Notes: generated by a model not told the origin, from the letters alone. Shown: positions 13,525 to 21,343, counted from the stretch's first letter. The stretch: 22,762 nucleotides of DNA from Chloroflexota bacterium (GCA_009778865.1 WRFJ01000003.1:1-22762); one strand, 5' to 3'. Made by a program: numbers and translations.

Positions 13525-14445
13525 ATGTCTAAGTTTAGCCAAGATCGTAAACAACATCTTACTGCTCGTGAAGTTGCCGCTGTTAAAAGCGGTGTTCTTT
13601 ATGAAGAGGTAAAAGCTTTTTTGGCTCGCTATCATTTAGACCCTAAAAAAAGTCTTGGTCAAAACTTTCTTATTAGTGAAGAGGCCTTGCAGGATGCTAT
13701 AGATGCTGCCGATATATCGCAAGAAGATTTTGTGCTGGAAATTGGTCCCGGTCCCGGTACTCTGACTAGAAGACTGGCTGTGCAAGCAGGGGCAGTAGCG
13801 GCTATAGAATTAGATGATAAAATCTTTAATGCTTTACAAAAAGATTTCAGAGATATTTCCAATGTTACTATTCTGCATGGCAATGCCTTGGAGATAAATA
13901 CTGCACAAGTTTACCGAGAATATGGATGCGGATTGCGTTTTAAAATAGTAGCCAATATTCCTTACTACATTACTTCGGCTTTGTTAAAACATTATCTTAG
14001 CACTCCATTTAAACCGCAGACTATAGTTATGCTTATGCAAAAGGAAGTGGCTTTACAGGTCACAAACTTGAAAAACAGGAGTTTATTGTCACTGTCAGTG
14101 CAATATTATGGGCAGGCTGATATAGCAGGTTTTGTGCGAAGGAGTAGTTTCTTACCGGTCCCCAAAGTAGACTCAGCTTTTTTACGCATACAAATATATG
14201 ACCGACCATCTCTTCATGTAAATGAGGAACGTTTCTTTGCTTTAGCTAGGTTTGCTTTTTCGCAAAGTCGCAAGACTTTATTAAATTCTTTAGCAGCTTC
14301 TTTGAGTATAGATAAAGAAGATTTGATGTCTATTTTACTCAAGGCCGATGATGAATATCTAAAAATACGTGCCGGTGCTCTTAGTCTTGTACAATGGCAA
14401 AAACTATATGACATTATGTCGGAGCATGATAGTTTATGGAAGTAA
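13525..14445 (+). CDS. rsmA: 16S rRNA (adenine-1518/1519-N6) dimethyltransferase
   Basis: RsmA (KsgA) dimethylates two adjacent adenines at the 3' end of 16S rRNA, a late 30S maturation step. The 306 residues include SLGQNFL (43-49), motif I EIGPGPGTL (72-80), AIELD as the acidic strand and the catalytic motif NIPYYIT (144-150). The C-terminal helical domain is complete. An N-terminal extension of about 35 residues precedes the conserved start; I keep it because ATG 13525 has a clear AAGGAAGAG ribosome site. The stop overlaps the ispE start by 10 bases, a common bacterial pairing of these genes. Confidence 0.97.
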   Translation: MSKFSQDRKQHLTAREVAAVKSGVLYEEVKAFLARYHLDPKKSLGQNFLISEEALQDAIDAADISQEDFVLEIGPGPGTLTRRLAVQAGAVAAIELDDKIFNALQKDFRDISNVTILHGNALEINTAQVYREYGCGLRFKIVANIPYYITSALLKHYLSTPFKPQTIVMLMQKEVALQVTNLKNRSLLSLSVQYYGQADIAGFVRRSSFLPVPKVDSAFLRIQIYDRPSLHVNEERFFALARFAFSQSRKTLLNSLAASLSIDKEDLMSILLKADDEYLKIRAGALSLVQWQKLYDIMSEHDSLWK

Positions 14446-15278
14446 TTGCGCGTGGCAAGATCAATCTGACTTTGGAAATTATCGGCTCTCGGTCTGATAG
14501 TTACCATAATCTGCAAAGTATCATTCAAACAATTTCTTTAGCTGATGAAATAAGTTTGTATTTAAATTCCGGTATTAGTGTGAGTGGTGAAGGATATGGT
14601 TTTGAGGCCGGTAAAAGTCTTGTAAAAAAGGCGGCTATGCTTTTAAAAGAAAAAAGCGGCTATAGTGGTGGTGTGCGAATATACGTTAAAAAAAATATCC
14701 CTTTCCAGAGCGGCATGGGTGCCGATAGTTCATGCGCTGCTGCCGTTTTAAAATGTTTAAATGTATTGTGGGGAATACATTTTTCTTTAGAAGATCTAGT
14801 TTTATTGGCTAGTGAACTTGGCAGCGATGTACCATTCTTTATTTTTGGAGGTACTGCTTTCATGCAAGGGCGCGGAGAACAGATTACACCATTGCAGTCT
14901 TTACCGCAAACTTATTTTTGCGCACTTTTCCCCCAGCTTAAATTACCAATGCAAAAAACATCTTTGGCTTATGCAGCTATAGCGAAAAAAGGATTTGACA
15001 GTGGTTTACGAACAATATCCTTTAGCCAAAAACTGCAGACCGGAATACCTATAGTGCTTAATGACTATTACAACTGTTTTGATAACATAGGATCTGTCTT
15101 GTATGCTGGCTATGAATTTTTTAGGGAACAAATGTACCAAGCCGGTGCCGATCATATTATGATGTCAGGCAGCGGACCAGCTTTAATTACTCCCTGTCAA
15201 AATGAAGATCAAGCTTTGAAAATATGTTTTAACTTACTAGCTGTAGGCCATCAAGCTACTGTTTTTTATACTATATAA
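14436..15278 (+). CDS. ispE: 4-diphosphocytidyl-2-C-methyl-D-erythritol kinase
   Basis: This GHMP-family kinase phosphorylates CDP-methylerythritol in the DXP route to isopentenyl diphosphate. It carries GKINLTL (7-13), the ATP-binding loop GMGADSSCAAA (93-103), the SDVPFF segment with the presumed catalytic Asp131 and SGSGPA (244-249). In the ATP loop, Ala-Asp-Ser-Ser and a Cys replace the common Gly-Gly-Ser-Ser and Asp, a mild variation. The 280-aa length is normal. Its presence shows that isoprenoid precursors are made by the DXP pathway, which would feed the polyprenyl synthase at 906-1892. It is translationally coupled to rsmA. Confidence 0.96.
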   Translation: MEVIARGKINLTLEIIGSRSDSYHNLQSIIQTISLADEISLYLNSGISVSGEGYGFEAGKSLVKKAAMLLKEKSGYSGGVRIYVKKNIPFQSGMGADSSCAAAVLKCLNVLWGIHFSLEDLVLLASELGSDVPFFIFGGTAFMQGRGEQITPLQSLPQTYFCALFPQLKLPMQKTSLAYAAIAKKGFDSGLRTISFSQKLQTGIPIVLNDYYNCFDNIGSVLYAGYEFFREQMYQAGADHIMMSGSGPALITPCQNEDQALKICFNLLAVGHQATVFYTI

Positions 15279-15324
15279 TGCCTCGTTAACACATGCACAA
15301 CGCATATGATTTTTAAATAAGAGA

Positions 15325-15333
15325 TGCTATAAT
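15325..15333 (+). promoter_or_regulatory. Extended -10 promoter of rubrerythrin gene
   Basis: TGCTATAAT matches the extended -10 consensus exactly. No clear -35 is present. The strong ribosome site AAAGGAGAGGG follows directly before ATG 15367. I see no obvious peroxide-repressor box. Confidence 0.55.
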
Positions 15334-15366
15334 AAAAGCCGCATCTAGTTATTTAAAGGAGAGGGT

Positions 15367-15870
15367 ATGCCAGATACTAAGACTAATTTAATGAACGCTT
15401 TTGGCGGTGAAAGTAAAGCCGCCATGAAATACTTAGTCTATGCTGCTAAAGCCGATGACGAAGGCCAACCACAGGTAGCCAAACTGTTTCGTGCTGCTTC
15501 TAGAGCTGAAACTATTCATGCTATCAATCATCTTAAAGCGGCCAGTTTTATAAGTACTACTGAGCAAAATTTACACGATGCTATAGAAGGCGAACATGAC
15601 GAGTTTACTAATATGTATCCTATTATGATTGAAAAATCTCGTAGTGACGGTGATAAAGTGGCTGAGGCAAGTTTATTTCGTGCCAATCAAGTGGAAAAAA
15701 CTCATCATGCTATGTATAAAGCGGCGGCAGCTTCTATAAAAGACGGTGAGATTTTGGAACTTAAACCAGTTTATGTTTGCGAAGTCTGTGGCAATACTAT
15801 CAGTGGACCCCTACCTGACCTTTGCTCGGTATGCGGTGCCGTCAAGAAAGCTTTTTTTGAAATAAAGTAG
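15367..15870 (+). CDS. rbr: Rubrerythrin
   Basis: This 167-aa peroxide-reducing protein of anaerobes has a four-helix ferritin-like domain holding a diiron centre and a C-terminal rubredoxin-like domain. Likely iron ligands are Glu15, the ExxH pair Glu48/His51, Glu78 and the ExxH pair Glu110/His113. The rubredoxin part has Cys138/Cys141 and Cys153/Cys156. Order is ferritin-like then rubredoxin, the standard arrangement. It is cytosolic with no signal peptide. It is a single-gene unit, with its own extended -10 promoter and a terminator that overlaps the stop codon. It supports an anaerobic or microaerobic lifestyle. Confidence 0.96.
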   Translation: MPDTKTNLMNAFGGESKAAMKYLVYAAKADDEGQPQVAKLFRAASRAETIHAINHLKAASFISTTEQNLHDAIEGEHDEFTNMYPIMIEKSRSDGDKVAEASLFRANQVEKTHHAMYKAAAASIKDGEILELKPVYVCEVCGNTISGPLPDLCSVCGAVKKAFFEIK

Positions 15871-15899
15871 GGAAGCCATATGGCTTCCCTACTTTATTT
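15860..15899 (+). terminator. Perfect 40-bp palindromic terminator of rubrerythrin gene
   Basis: Bases 15860-15879 are the exact reverse complement of 15880-15899, centred on CATATG. The stop codon TAG (15868-15870) is inside the left arm, and the right arm ends in a T-run. The central ATAT or CATATG forms the loop, leaving a stem of 17 pairs or more. Confidence 0.85.
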
Positions 15900-15927
15900 T
15901 TGACTTTAAATGCCGAAAAATTATGAT
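15900..15927 (+). promoter_or_regulatory. Promoter of the Fpg/Nei-like gene
   Basis: TTGACT (15900-15905) and TATGAT (15922-15927) are 16 nt apart. The -35 begins immediately after the terminator palindrome of the preceding gene and uses its T-tract. Confidence 0.5.
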
Positions 15928-15966
15928 ATATTATCTATATAAGATCGATATGAGAGTAAAAACAAA

Positions 15967-16797
15967 ATGTTGGAAATTCCTGAAAGTCAAAACATAGCTA
16001 AACAGATAAACGAAAATCTTTGCGGTCAAACTATCGCCAAAATAGCAGTCGCTGTTTCTTTGCACAACTTTGCTTTTTTCAGTGCTTCTCCGCAAGAATA
16101 TTCACAAATGTTAAATGGTCAAACTATCGATAAGGCTCAGGCCGCTGGTGGGTTCGTAGAGATTTTTTTAGGGAAAATGCGTCTTTTATTAAGTGATGGG
16201 GTTAACGTCCGTTATTACAAAAAAGGCGAAAAAATGCCGCTTAAACACCAATTGCTGCTGGAATTTAATGGCGGCAGCGCTTTGGTGTGCACGGTGCAAT
16301 TATACGGCATGCTACTGGCTTTTAGAGAGAATACTTTAGATAATTTTTACTATCAAGTGGCTAAAAACAAACCCAGTCCATTAAGCCATGAGTTTACTTG
16401 GGATTATTTCATTGATATATATAATACTACTAAACCTAGTCTGAGTGCTAAAGCTTTACTGGCTACCGAGCAGCGCATACCTGGTTTAGGCAACGGAGTA
16501 TCTCAAGATATTCTCTTTAACGCTGGTATAAATCCACGCAGTAAACTGTCCTCCCTTGAACAACAGGATTTAAAGGCCTTATATAAAAGTGTTCAAGAGA
16601 CTCTGCACAAAATGACTGAGCAGAGCGGACGTGATAGTGAAAAAGACTTGTTTGGTATCAAAGGCGGGTATAGAACTATTCTAAGTTCTCAAACTTGGCA
16701 AAATCCATGTCCCAAATGTGCAACTACTATTGTGCGTCAGGCTTTTTTAGGTGGCAATATTTATTTTTGTCCGATATGCCAGCCTTTTAAAGGATAG
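15967..16797 (+). CDS. Fpg/Nei (MutM)-family DNA glycosylase-like protein lacking the catalytic proline
   Basis: The 276-aa sequence has the family's layout: an N-terminal beta-sandwich starting MLEIPE, a helix-two-turn-helix region around IPGLGNGVSQDILFNAGINP, and a C-terminal zinc finger with Cys248/251 and Cys268/271. Active Fpg and Nei start with Pro2-Glu3, where Pro2 is the Schiff-base nucleophile; here residue 2 is Leu and only Glu3 is kept. The zinc-finger Arg that inserts into the DNA phosphate pocket also appears lost (GGNIYF where GRxTxY is usual), and I find no clear equivalent of the beta-hairpin Lys. It may bind DNA or damaged bases without normal lyase chemistry. It is monocistronic. 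Confidence 0.85.
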   Translation: MLEIPESQNIAKQINENLCGQTIAKIAVAVSLHNFAFFSASPQEYSQMLNGQTIDKAQAAGGFVEIFLGKMRLLLSDGVNVRYYKKGEKMPLKHQLLLEFNGGSALVCTVQLYGMLLAFRENTLDNFYYQVAKNKPSPLSHEFTWDYFIDIYNTTKPSLSAKALLATEQRIPGLGNGVSQDILFNAGINPRSKLSSLEQQDLKALYKSVQETLHKMTEQSGRDSEKDLFGIKGGYRTILSSQTWQNPCPKCATTIVRQAFLGGNIYFCPICQPFKG

Positions 16798-17091
16798 TGT
16801 GATCTAAGGAAAGCAATACAAAATACTGACTTAAAAGTATCCAATACAGCAAAATAGTAAATAATATCGTGGCCTGCGGAGTTATAAAGCAAATAATGGA
16901 TGTTTTACAATAAAAAGCTGCTGGTTACTTGTCGCGTAAAATTGTTGTGTATATTACAAATATGATTTTGTGTGCAAAAGGCAGGCCATTTATGGTGCAA
17001 AAACTAAAACCGATATAAATGTTATTAGAAAATCTTACATAGCTGATAAAATGGATAGGTAAAACATGTGGTCAAATCATACTAGGCTTAT
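16798..17091. other. 294-bp AT-rich intergenic region with a long-range inverted repeat
   Basis: This region lies between the convergent Fpg-like and CCA-transferase genes. It has no open frame with a ribosome site. TGGCCTGC at 16870-16877 is exactly complementary to GCAGGCCA at 16981-16988; these are among the few GC-rich tracts here and would close a 119-nt domain. I cannot match it to 6S, SRP, tmRNA or any tRNA. It could be a small RNA or a chance repeat. Confidence 0.35.
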
Positions 17092-18351
17092 TTAAGTAAG
17101 ATAGCGGCGTTGCCAGGCGTATTTTTTAGCAAATTCTTTCTCATCTTGGTAGTCATTAAAGCCGTAATTTAACTTTTGTTGCAAAGTTTTATGCAATACC
17201 TCAGCCATAGAAAGGCCATTGCCCATGCCCATATCTATAAGAGTGTGACCGTTGATATTTAATTTTATTTCTCGCAGTTTTTCTTTAAAATATTCAATAT
17301 TTTGCTTGGTTTGATTACCTACGGTAATTTCAGAAAGAGCAGTATTTAAAGCTTCATCTTGAAAATCATGCAGAAACTGATATATTTCAAAGTTAGTTTT
17401 GCACTGAGCAATAGACGGCAATATACTTTTTAGTTTAATGCATTGGTCAAGTAGACGCATGGTGGAGCGAGTAGGGTTCATTTTTTTCATAAAAAGACGT
17501 TGCTCAACACTGTTTAAACTCCAAAAAAGTAGTGACAGGTACATGTTGGGTGAAACATCATATTTTTGCCTAGCTGTTTTAAAGCTGGTCGCTACTTGTT
17601 CTATGTCTACTTCGGGTAATATATACTTTAAAAGGCCTAAGTCTTGCCAAAAACGCAAAGTTTTCTCCGGCTCTTTTTCATGTAGAGCGGTGGTCAGTTC
17701 ATTATATATACGATCTGCGCTTAATAATTTAATAAAATCAATATCACGCTTTAACAGTTCCAGTGTTTTACTTTCTATAGTAAAATCTAGTCTGGAGGCA
17801 TAGCGGGTAGCACGGTACATGCGCGTAGGATCGTCTTGGAAGCTTGTTTCGTGCAATATGCGTATGATTTTATCTCTTAAATCATTATGCCCGGCAAATG
17901 GGTCTATAAGGCTACTGTTATCAGTCAAAGAATAGGCCATAGCGTTAATAGTAAAGTCACGCCTTTTTAAGTCCTCTAGGATATCATCGGTTTTTTCTAT
18001 AATTGGCAAAGCCGCTGGATGTGGGTAGCTCTCTTTACGTAAAGTAGCCAAGTCCACGGTAATTTTGTCGCAGACTAAAGTGGCGGTTCCGAAACTATGA
18101 TGAGCGGTTATAGTGGCTTCTTTAGCAAAAGCACTTGCCAAAACAACAGCATCGCCTAGTACAGCTATATCTATATCGTATACAGGTATGCCCATCATGG
18201 CATCGCGTACAGCACCGCCCACTAAGTACAGCTTATATTTGAACACGTTGGCTAATGTAAGTTTATATATAATCTGGCGCTGTTGCTCACTGTAGCTTTT
18301 TTCATCTAGCGGTATTACCACTTTATGGTCGTTTTCATTAAAAATAGTCAT
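17092..18351 (-). CDS. cca: Class II CCA-adding tRNA nucleotidyltransferase / poly(A) polymerase family
   Basis: This enzyme adds or repairs the 3'-CCA end of tRNAs. The 419 residues show the class II head domain: LVGGAVRD (43-50), the metal-binding DID (59-61), the third carboxylate in VDLATLR, RRDFTINA (130-137) and DDPTRMYRATRYASR (173-187), which selects nucleotides. No C-terminal HD domain is present, and the end is a helical body and tail. Motifs alone do not distinguish full CCA-adding, A-adding and poly(A) polymerase enzymes, so the symbol is by family. The gene stands alone on the minus strand, divergent from the kinase-like gene, with a TGTTATAAT extended -10 just upstream. Confidence 0.9.
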   Translation of the reverse strand: MTIFNENDHKVVIPLDEKSYSEQQRQIIYKLTLANVFKYKLYLVGGAVRDAMMGIPVYDIDIAVLGDAVVLASAFAKEATITAHHSFGTATLVCDKITVDLATLRKESYPHPAALPIIEKTDDILEDLKRRDFTINAMAYSLTDNSSLIDPFAGHNDLRDKIIRILHETSFQDDPTRMYRATRYASRLDFTIESKTLELLKRDIDFIKLLSADRIYNELTTALHEKEPEKTLRFWQDLGLLKYILPEVDIEQVATSFKTARQKYDVSPNMYLSLLFWSLNSVEQRLFMKKMNPTRSTMRLLDQCIKLKSILPSIAQCKTNFEIYQFLHDFQDEALNTALSEITVGNQTKQNIEYFKEKLREIKLNINGHTLIDMGMGNGLSMAEVLHKTLQQKLNYGFNDYQDEKEFAKKYAWQRRYLT

Positions 18352-18371
18352 ATATTATGTTCCGAAAGCGA

Positions 18372-18380
18372 ATTATAACA
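18372..18380 (-). promoter_or_regulatory. Extended -10 promoter of cca
   Basis: On the minus strand, TGTTATAAT fits the extended -10 consensus, 20 nt before the start codon. There is no -35 match. Confidence 0.5.
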
Positions 18381-18400
18381 TATTGGCAGTATTTTATATA

Positions 18401-18429
18401 TTGATAGGCATACACCAAAAATATATAAT
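18401..18429 (+). promoter_or_regulatory. Promoter of the kinase-dCMP deaminase pair
   Basis: TTGATA (18401-18406) and a perfect TATAAT (18424-18429) are 17 nt apart, one of the best promoters in the window. AAGGTGAT, matching the anti-Shine-Dalgarno sequence, follows before ATG 18470. Confidence 0.75.
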
Positions 18430-18469
18430 GATTTAAGCTTCAGAATTTAGGCAAAAAGGTGATAGATAT

Positions 18470-19015
18470 ATGACTTTGGTGGCTTTAGTGGGTATGGCAG
18501 GTGCTGGCAAAAGTGAAGTGTCCAGTGTTTTTATCAAATGCGGTTATACTAAAATAAGATTTGGCGATATCACTGAAGAAGAAGTAAACAGGCGTCAATT
18601 ACCTCTTAATGAGGAAAATGAGCGTATTATACGCGAAGGTTTTCGCAAAGAGTATGGTATGGCAGCTTTTGCGATTTTAAATTTGCCTAAAATAGATAAA
18701 GCTATTACTGAAGGTTGCAACGTTGTTATAGACGGACTTTATTCTTGGGAAGAGTACGGAGTGCTCAAAGAGCATTATGGTGCAGATATTAAAATTTTAG
18801 CAGTAATTACTTCGCCGGCAACGCGTTATATGCGCTTAAAAACTAGAACCCATCGTTCTTTAACGGCCGAGCAGGCTTGTTCACGTGATAAATCTGAGAT
18901 AGAAAATATCAATAAAGGTGGTCCCATAGTTATGGCTGATTATGCTATTATTAATGAAGAAACTTTAGAATATTTACAATATAAAACGCGTCAAGTGATT
19001 GATATTTTGGATTAA
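18470..19015 (+). CDS. P-loop nucleotide kinase-like protein (dephospho-CoA kinase / UPF0200-like)
   Basis: The 181-aa protein opens with a P-loop, GMAGAGKS (8-15), and has the size and order of the adenylate/dephospho-CoA kinase-like fold: a substrate-binding segment after the P-loop, a VVIDGLYSWEE strand (about 85-95) in the Walker B position, and an Arg-rich lid (RYMRLKTRTHRS). It resembles the archaeal-type UPF0200 group more than bacterial CoaE. It is followed after 5 nt by a dCMP deaminase gene, so a role in nucleotide handling is plausible. Substrate is unknown. Confidence 0.75.
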   Translation: MTLVALVGMAGAGKSEVSSVFIKCGYTKIRFGDITEEEVNRRQLPLNEENERIIREGFRKEYGMAAFAILNLPKIDKAITEGCNVVIDGLYSWEEYGVLKEHYGADIKILAVITSPATRYMRLKTRTHRSLTAEQACSRDKSEIENINKGGPIVMADYAIINEETLEYLQYKTRQVIDILD

Positions 19016-19020
19016 GAGAA

Positions 19021-19485
19021 ATGACAAAAAGACCATCGGCTGATCAATATTTTTTAAAAATAGCTGCTTGTGTAGCCGAACGCTCCACTTGTCTGCGCCA
19101 CCACGTAGGCGCTGTCCTTGTACGCGATAAACATATTATTTCTACCGGTTATAATGGTGCTGCTGCCGGTGCGGCTGATTGCCTTACTTTAGGTTGTTTG
19201 CGAAACGCTCAAAATATACCTTCCGGCACTCGTCATGAAATATGCCGCGCTATTCATGCCGAGCAAAATGCTATTATTCAAGCTGCTTTGCATGGTGGTA
19301 CGACTGAGGGAGCTACTATATATTGTACCCATACCCCTTGTATTTTATGTGCCAAAATGTTGGTCAATGCTAAAATTAAACGTTTTGTAGCTTGCAGCAG
19401 CTATGCTGACGCTTCTTTTATAGCACTTTTTAAAGAAGCAGAAGTGCAGTTTGAAATATTAACTCTTTCTGACGGGATTCTTTAG
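19021..19485 (+). CDS. Deoxycytidylate (dCMP) deaminase, ComEB family
   Basis: This zinc-dependent deaminase converts dCMP to dUMP, the precursor for thymidylate. The catalytic site is the HAE motif (79-81) with PCILC (106-110), giving His79, Glu81, Cys107 and Cys110. Extra Cys and His residues at 24, 54, 59, 72 and 75 fit the second structural zinc of the ComEB/dCMP deaminase group. The 154-aa length is normal. It is in the same transcript as the upstream kinase-like gene. Confidence in the family is high; preference for free dCMP over another cytidine derivative is family knowledge. Confidence 0.9.
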   Translation: MTKRPSADQYFLKIAACVAERSTCLRHHVGAVLVRDKHIISTGYNGAAAGAADCLTLGCLRNAQNIPSGTRHEICRAIHAEQNAIIQAALHGGTTEGATIYCTHTPCILCAKMLVNAKIKRFVACSSYADASFIALFKEAEVQFEILTLSDGIL

Positions 19486-19570
19486 TTATAACTATACCCA
19501 CAAAAAACCAGGCGGTGTTTGCATTATACTCAATGTAGAAAAATATAAATAAACGCGCGGTTATAAATAT

Positions 19571-19834
19571 ATGATTGAGCTTGAAAGTTTACCAAATATA
19601 GGAAAAGTAAGTGCGGCCGCTCTTAAAGCAGCAGGCATCAATAGTGGCGAAGAATTAAGAGAAATAGGTGCTCAGGAAGCTTTCTTACGTATACATAAAT
19701 ATGTGGACAGTACTGCTTGTTCAGCTTTTCTTTTGGGTTTGGCCGGTGCCGAAAAAGGTGTGCCCAAGAGAATGTTGGATGTTAAAACTAAAGAGCAATG
19801 TAAAGTGTTTTATGACAAACTAAAGCAGGCATAA
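19571..19834 (+). CDS. Stand-alone TfoX C-terminal domain protein
   Basis: The 87 residues consist only of the helix-hairpin-helix-like TfoX C-terminal domain: LPNIGKVSAAALKAAGI, then the EELREIGAQEAFLRI stretch and LLGLAGAEKGVP. In gamma-proteobacteria this domain is the tail of the competence regulator TfoX, but short proteins with only this domain are widespread and uncharacterised. There is no ribosome site before ATG 19571, although AT-rich TATAAA-like sequence lies upstream. Neighbours are a dCMP deaminase and a cobyrinate amidase; no functional link is apparent. A possible role is DNA or protein binding. Confidence 0.8.
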   Translation: MIELESLPNIGKVSAAALKAAGINSGEELREIGAQEAFLRIHKYVDSTACSAFLLGLAGAEKGVPKRMLDVKTKEQCKVFYDKLKQA

Positions 19835-19885
19835 TATTCGCATTTTAATCTAAGTTTTCCTATAATTTTTTAAACATTAACAACC

Positions 19886-19914
19886 TTGGCAAAGATAAAT
19901 AAAGCCAGTACAAT
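19886..19914 (+). promoter_or_regulatory. Promoter of the cobyrinate amidase gene
   Basis: TTGGCA (19886-19891) and TACAAT (19909-19914) each match five of six consensus bases and are 17 nt apart. ATG 19949 follows with a weak TAGGAA ribosome site. Confidence 0.65.
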
Positions 19915-19948
19915 ATATACAACTTAATTTGTTAGGAATAAAGTAAAA

Positions 19949-21298
19949 ATGAATACACCACGTATCATGCTGGCTGCTTTTGCCAGCGGTAGTGGCAAGA
20001 CTACTGTTACCTGTGCACTTCTGCAAGCTCTGGTCAATAAAAATTTAAAATCTGCTGCTTTTAAATGCGGACCAGACTATATAGACCCCATGTTTCATAG
20101 TCAAATTATCGGCGTGCCTTGCTGTAATTTAGATGTTTTTATGTTGGGAGAAGATATTGTTCTTTCTTTACTGGTCAAAAACAGCAATCAGGCCGATATA
20201 GCTGTATTGGAAGGTGTTATGGGCTATTATGATGGTCTTTACGGCGTTAGTACTTATGCCAGTTCCTATCATGTAGCCGATATAACCAAAACACCGGTGG
20301 TATTGGTGGTAAACGGTGGTGGTACTTTTTTAAGTTTAGCTGCTCTTATTAAAGGGTTTGCTGCTTTTAAAACTGATTCTCATATCAAAGCTGTTATTTT
20401 AAATAACATCAGTAGTAAATCTTACAATATGTATAAAACAATTATTGAAGAGGTCAGCGGCCTGCCTGTGCTGGGGTATTTACCTAAATTACCACAGGCA
20501 ATATTTGATAGTCGTCATTTAGGACTGGTAACGGCTGCTGAAGTAAAAGACTTAAAAGAGAAAATGAATATTTTGGCACAAAATGCCCAAGAATATATAG
20601 ATATAGATGCTTTTCTAAAAATAGCTGCTCAGGCAGCGCCTATAGAGACTACCTATATTGCTGCTGCCAAAGTGGCTGAGGTAACTATTGCTATAGCTTG
20701 TGATAAAGCTTTTTCTTTTTACTATGCCGATGGTTTGGATGTACTTAAAGAAATGGGCGCTGTTTTGGTGCCCTTTAGCCCGCTTGCAGATAAAAAATTG
20801 CCATTATGCAATGGACTTATTTTAGGCGGTGGCTATCCGGAACTATACGCTAAAATTTTACAAGATAATATCTCTCTAAGGCAGGATATTTTGCAAAAAT
20901 ATTTAGACGGTTTGCCTATATATGCTGAATGTGGCGGTTTTATGTATCTTTTGGATTCTTTAAAACAAAAAGATGGCGCGGTTTTTAATATGTGCGGAGT
21001 AATAAAAGGACAGAGTTTCATGACCGATAGCCTAAAACGCATGGGCTATGCTACTGTTACCTGCCAACAAGACAATATATTATGTTGTAAGAACATGGCG
21101 GTCAAAGCTCACGAGTTTCATTGTAGCGACAGCACTAATAATGGCAACGTTTTTATGGCGCAAAAAAATAATGGCCAAAGCTGGCCATGTATACATGCTA
21201 ACGGCCAAATTTTTGCTGGCTACCCGCACTTTCATTTTAGTGGTGCGCCTATTCTGGCACAAAACTTTATAAAGGCCTGCGCTGCTATAAATAAATGA
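19949..21298 (+). CDS. cobB: Cobyrinate a,c-diamide synthase (CobB/CbiA)
   Basis: This enzyme amidates the a and c acetate side chains of the corrin ring, using ATP and glutamine. The 449 residues have two domains. The N-terminal dethiobiotin-synthetase-like domain has FASGSGKTT (11-19) and KCGPDYIDPMFH (39-50). The C-terminal class I glutaminase-like domain has LGGGYPE (292-298), AECGG with nucleophile Cys328, HEFHC (388-392) and the HFHF segment (427-430) with the likely active-site His. The family usually has HEFHYS, so Cys for Tyr is a variation. No other cobalamin gene lies in the window. A lone copy could belong to a scattered pathway or to modification of a salvaged precursor. Confidence 0.92.
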   Translation: MNTPRIMLAAFASGSGKTTVTCALLQALVNKNLKSAAFKCGPDYIDPMFHSQIIGVPCCNLDVFMLGEDIVLSLLVKNSNQADIAVLEGVMGYYDGLYGVSTYASSYHVADITKTPVVLVVNGGGTFLSLAALIKGFAAFKTDSHIKAVILNNISSKSYNMYKTIIEEVSGLPVLGYLPKLPQAIFDSRHLGLVTAAEVKDLKEKMNILAQNAQEYIDIDAFLKIAAQAAPIETTYIAAAKVAEVTIAIACDKAFSFYYADGLDVLKEMGAVLVPFSPLADKKLPLCNGLILGGGYPELYAKILQDNISLRQDILQKYLDGLPIYAECGGFMYLLDSLKQKDGAVFNMCGVIKGQSFMTDSLKRMGYATVTCQQDNILCCKNMAVKAHEFHCSDSTNNGNVFMAQKNNGQSWPCIHANGQIFAGYPHFHFSGAPILAQNFIKACAAINK

Positions 21299-21328
21299 CA
21301 ATTGACTAACCACTTTTATCTCTCTTTA

Positions 21329-21337
21329 TGCTATATT
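21329..21337 (+). promoter_or_regulatory. Extended -10 promoter of rarA, probably leaderless
   Basis: TGCTATATT (TG at 21329-21330, hexamer 21332-21337) ends 6 nt before ATG 21344, so transcription is expected to begin at or beside the start codon. No ribosome site is present. TTGACT at 21302-21307 is too far for a normal -35. Confidence 0.4.
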
Positions 21338-21343
21338 TAATAT

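Noticed and set aside
17438..17803. Plus-strand open frame of 121 codons opposite cca
   Set aside because: It is antisense to conserved nucleotidyltransferase sequence, with no ribosome site or domain.
19571..19834. Competence regulator TfoX
   Set aside because: Only the C-terminal domain is present; the N-terminal domain of TfoX is missing, so the regulatory name would mislead.
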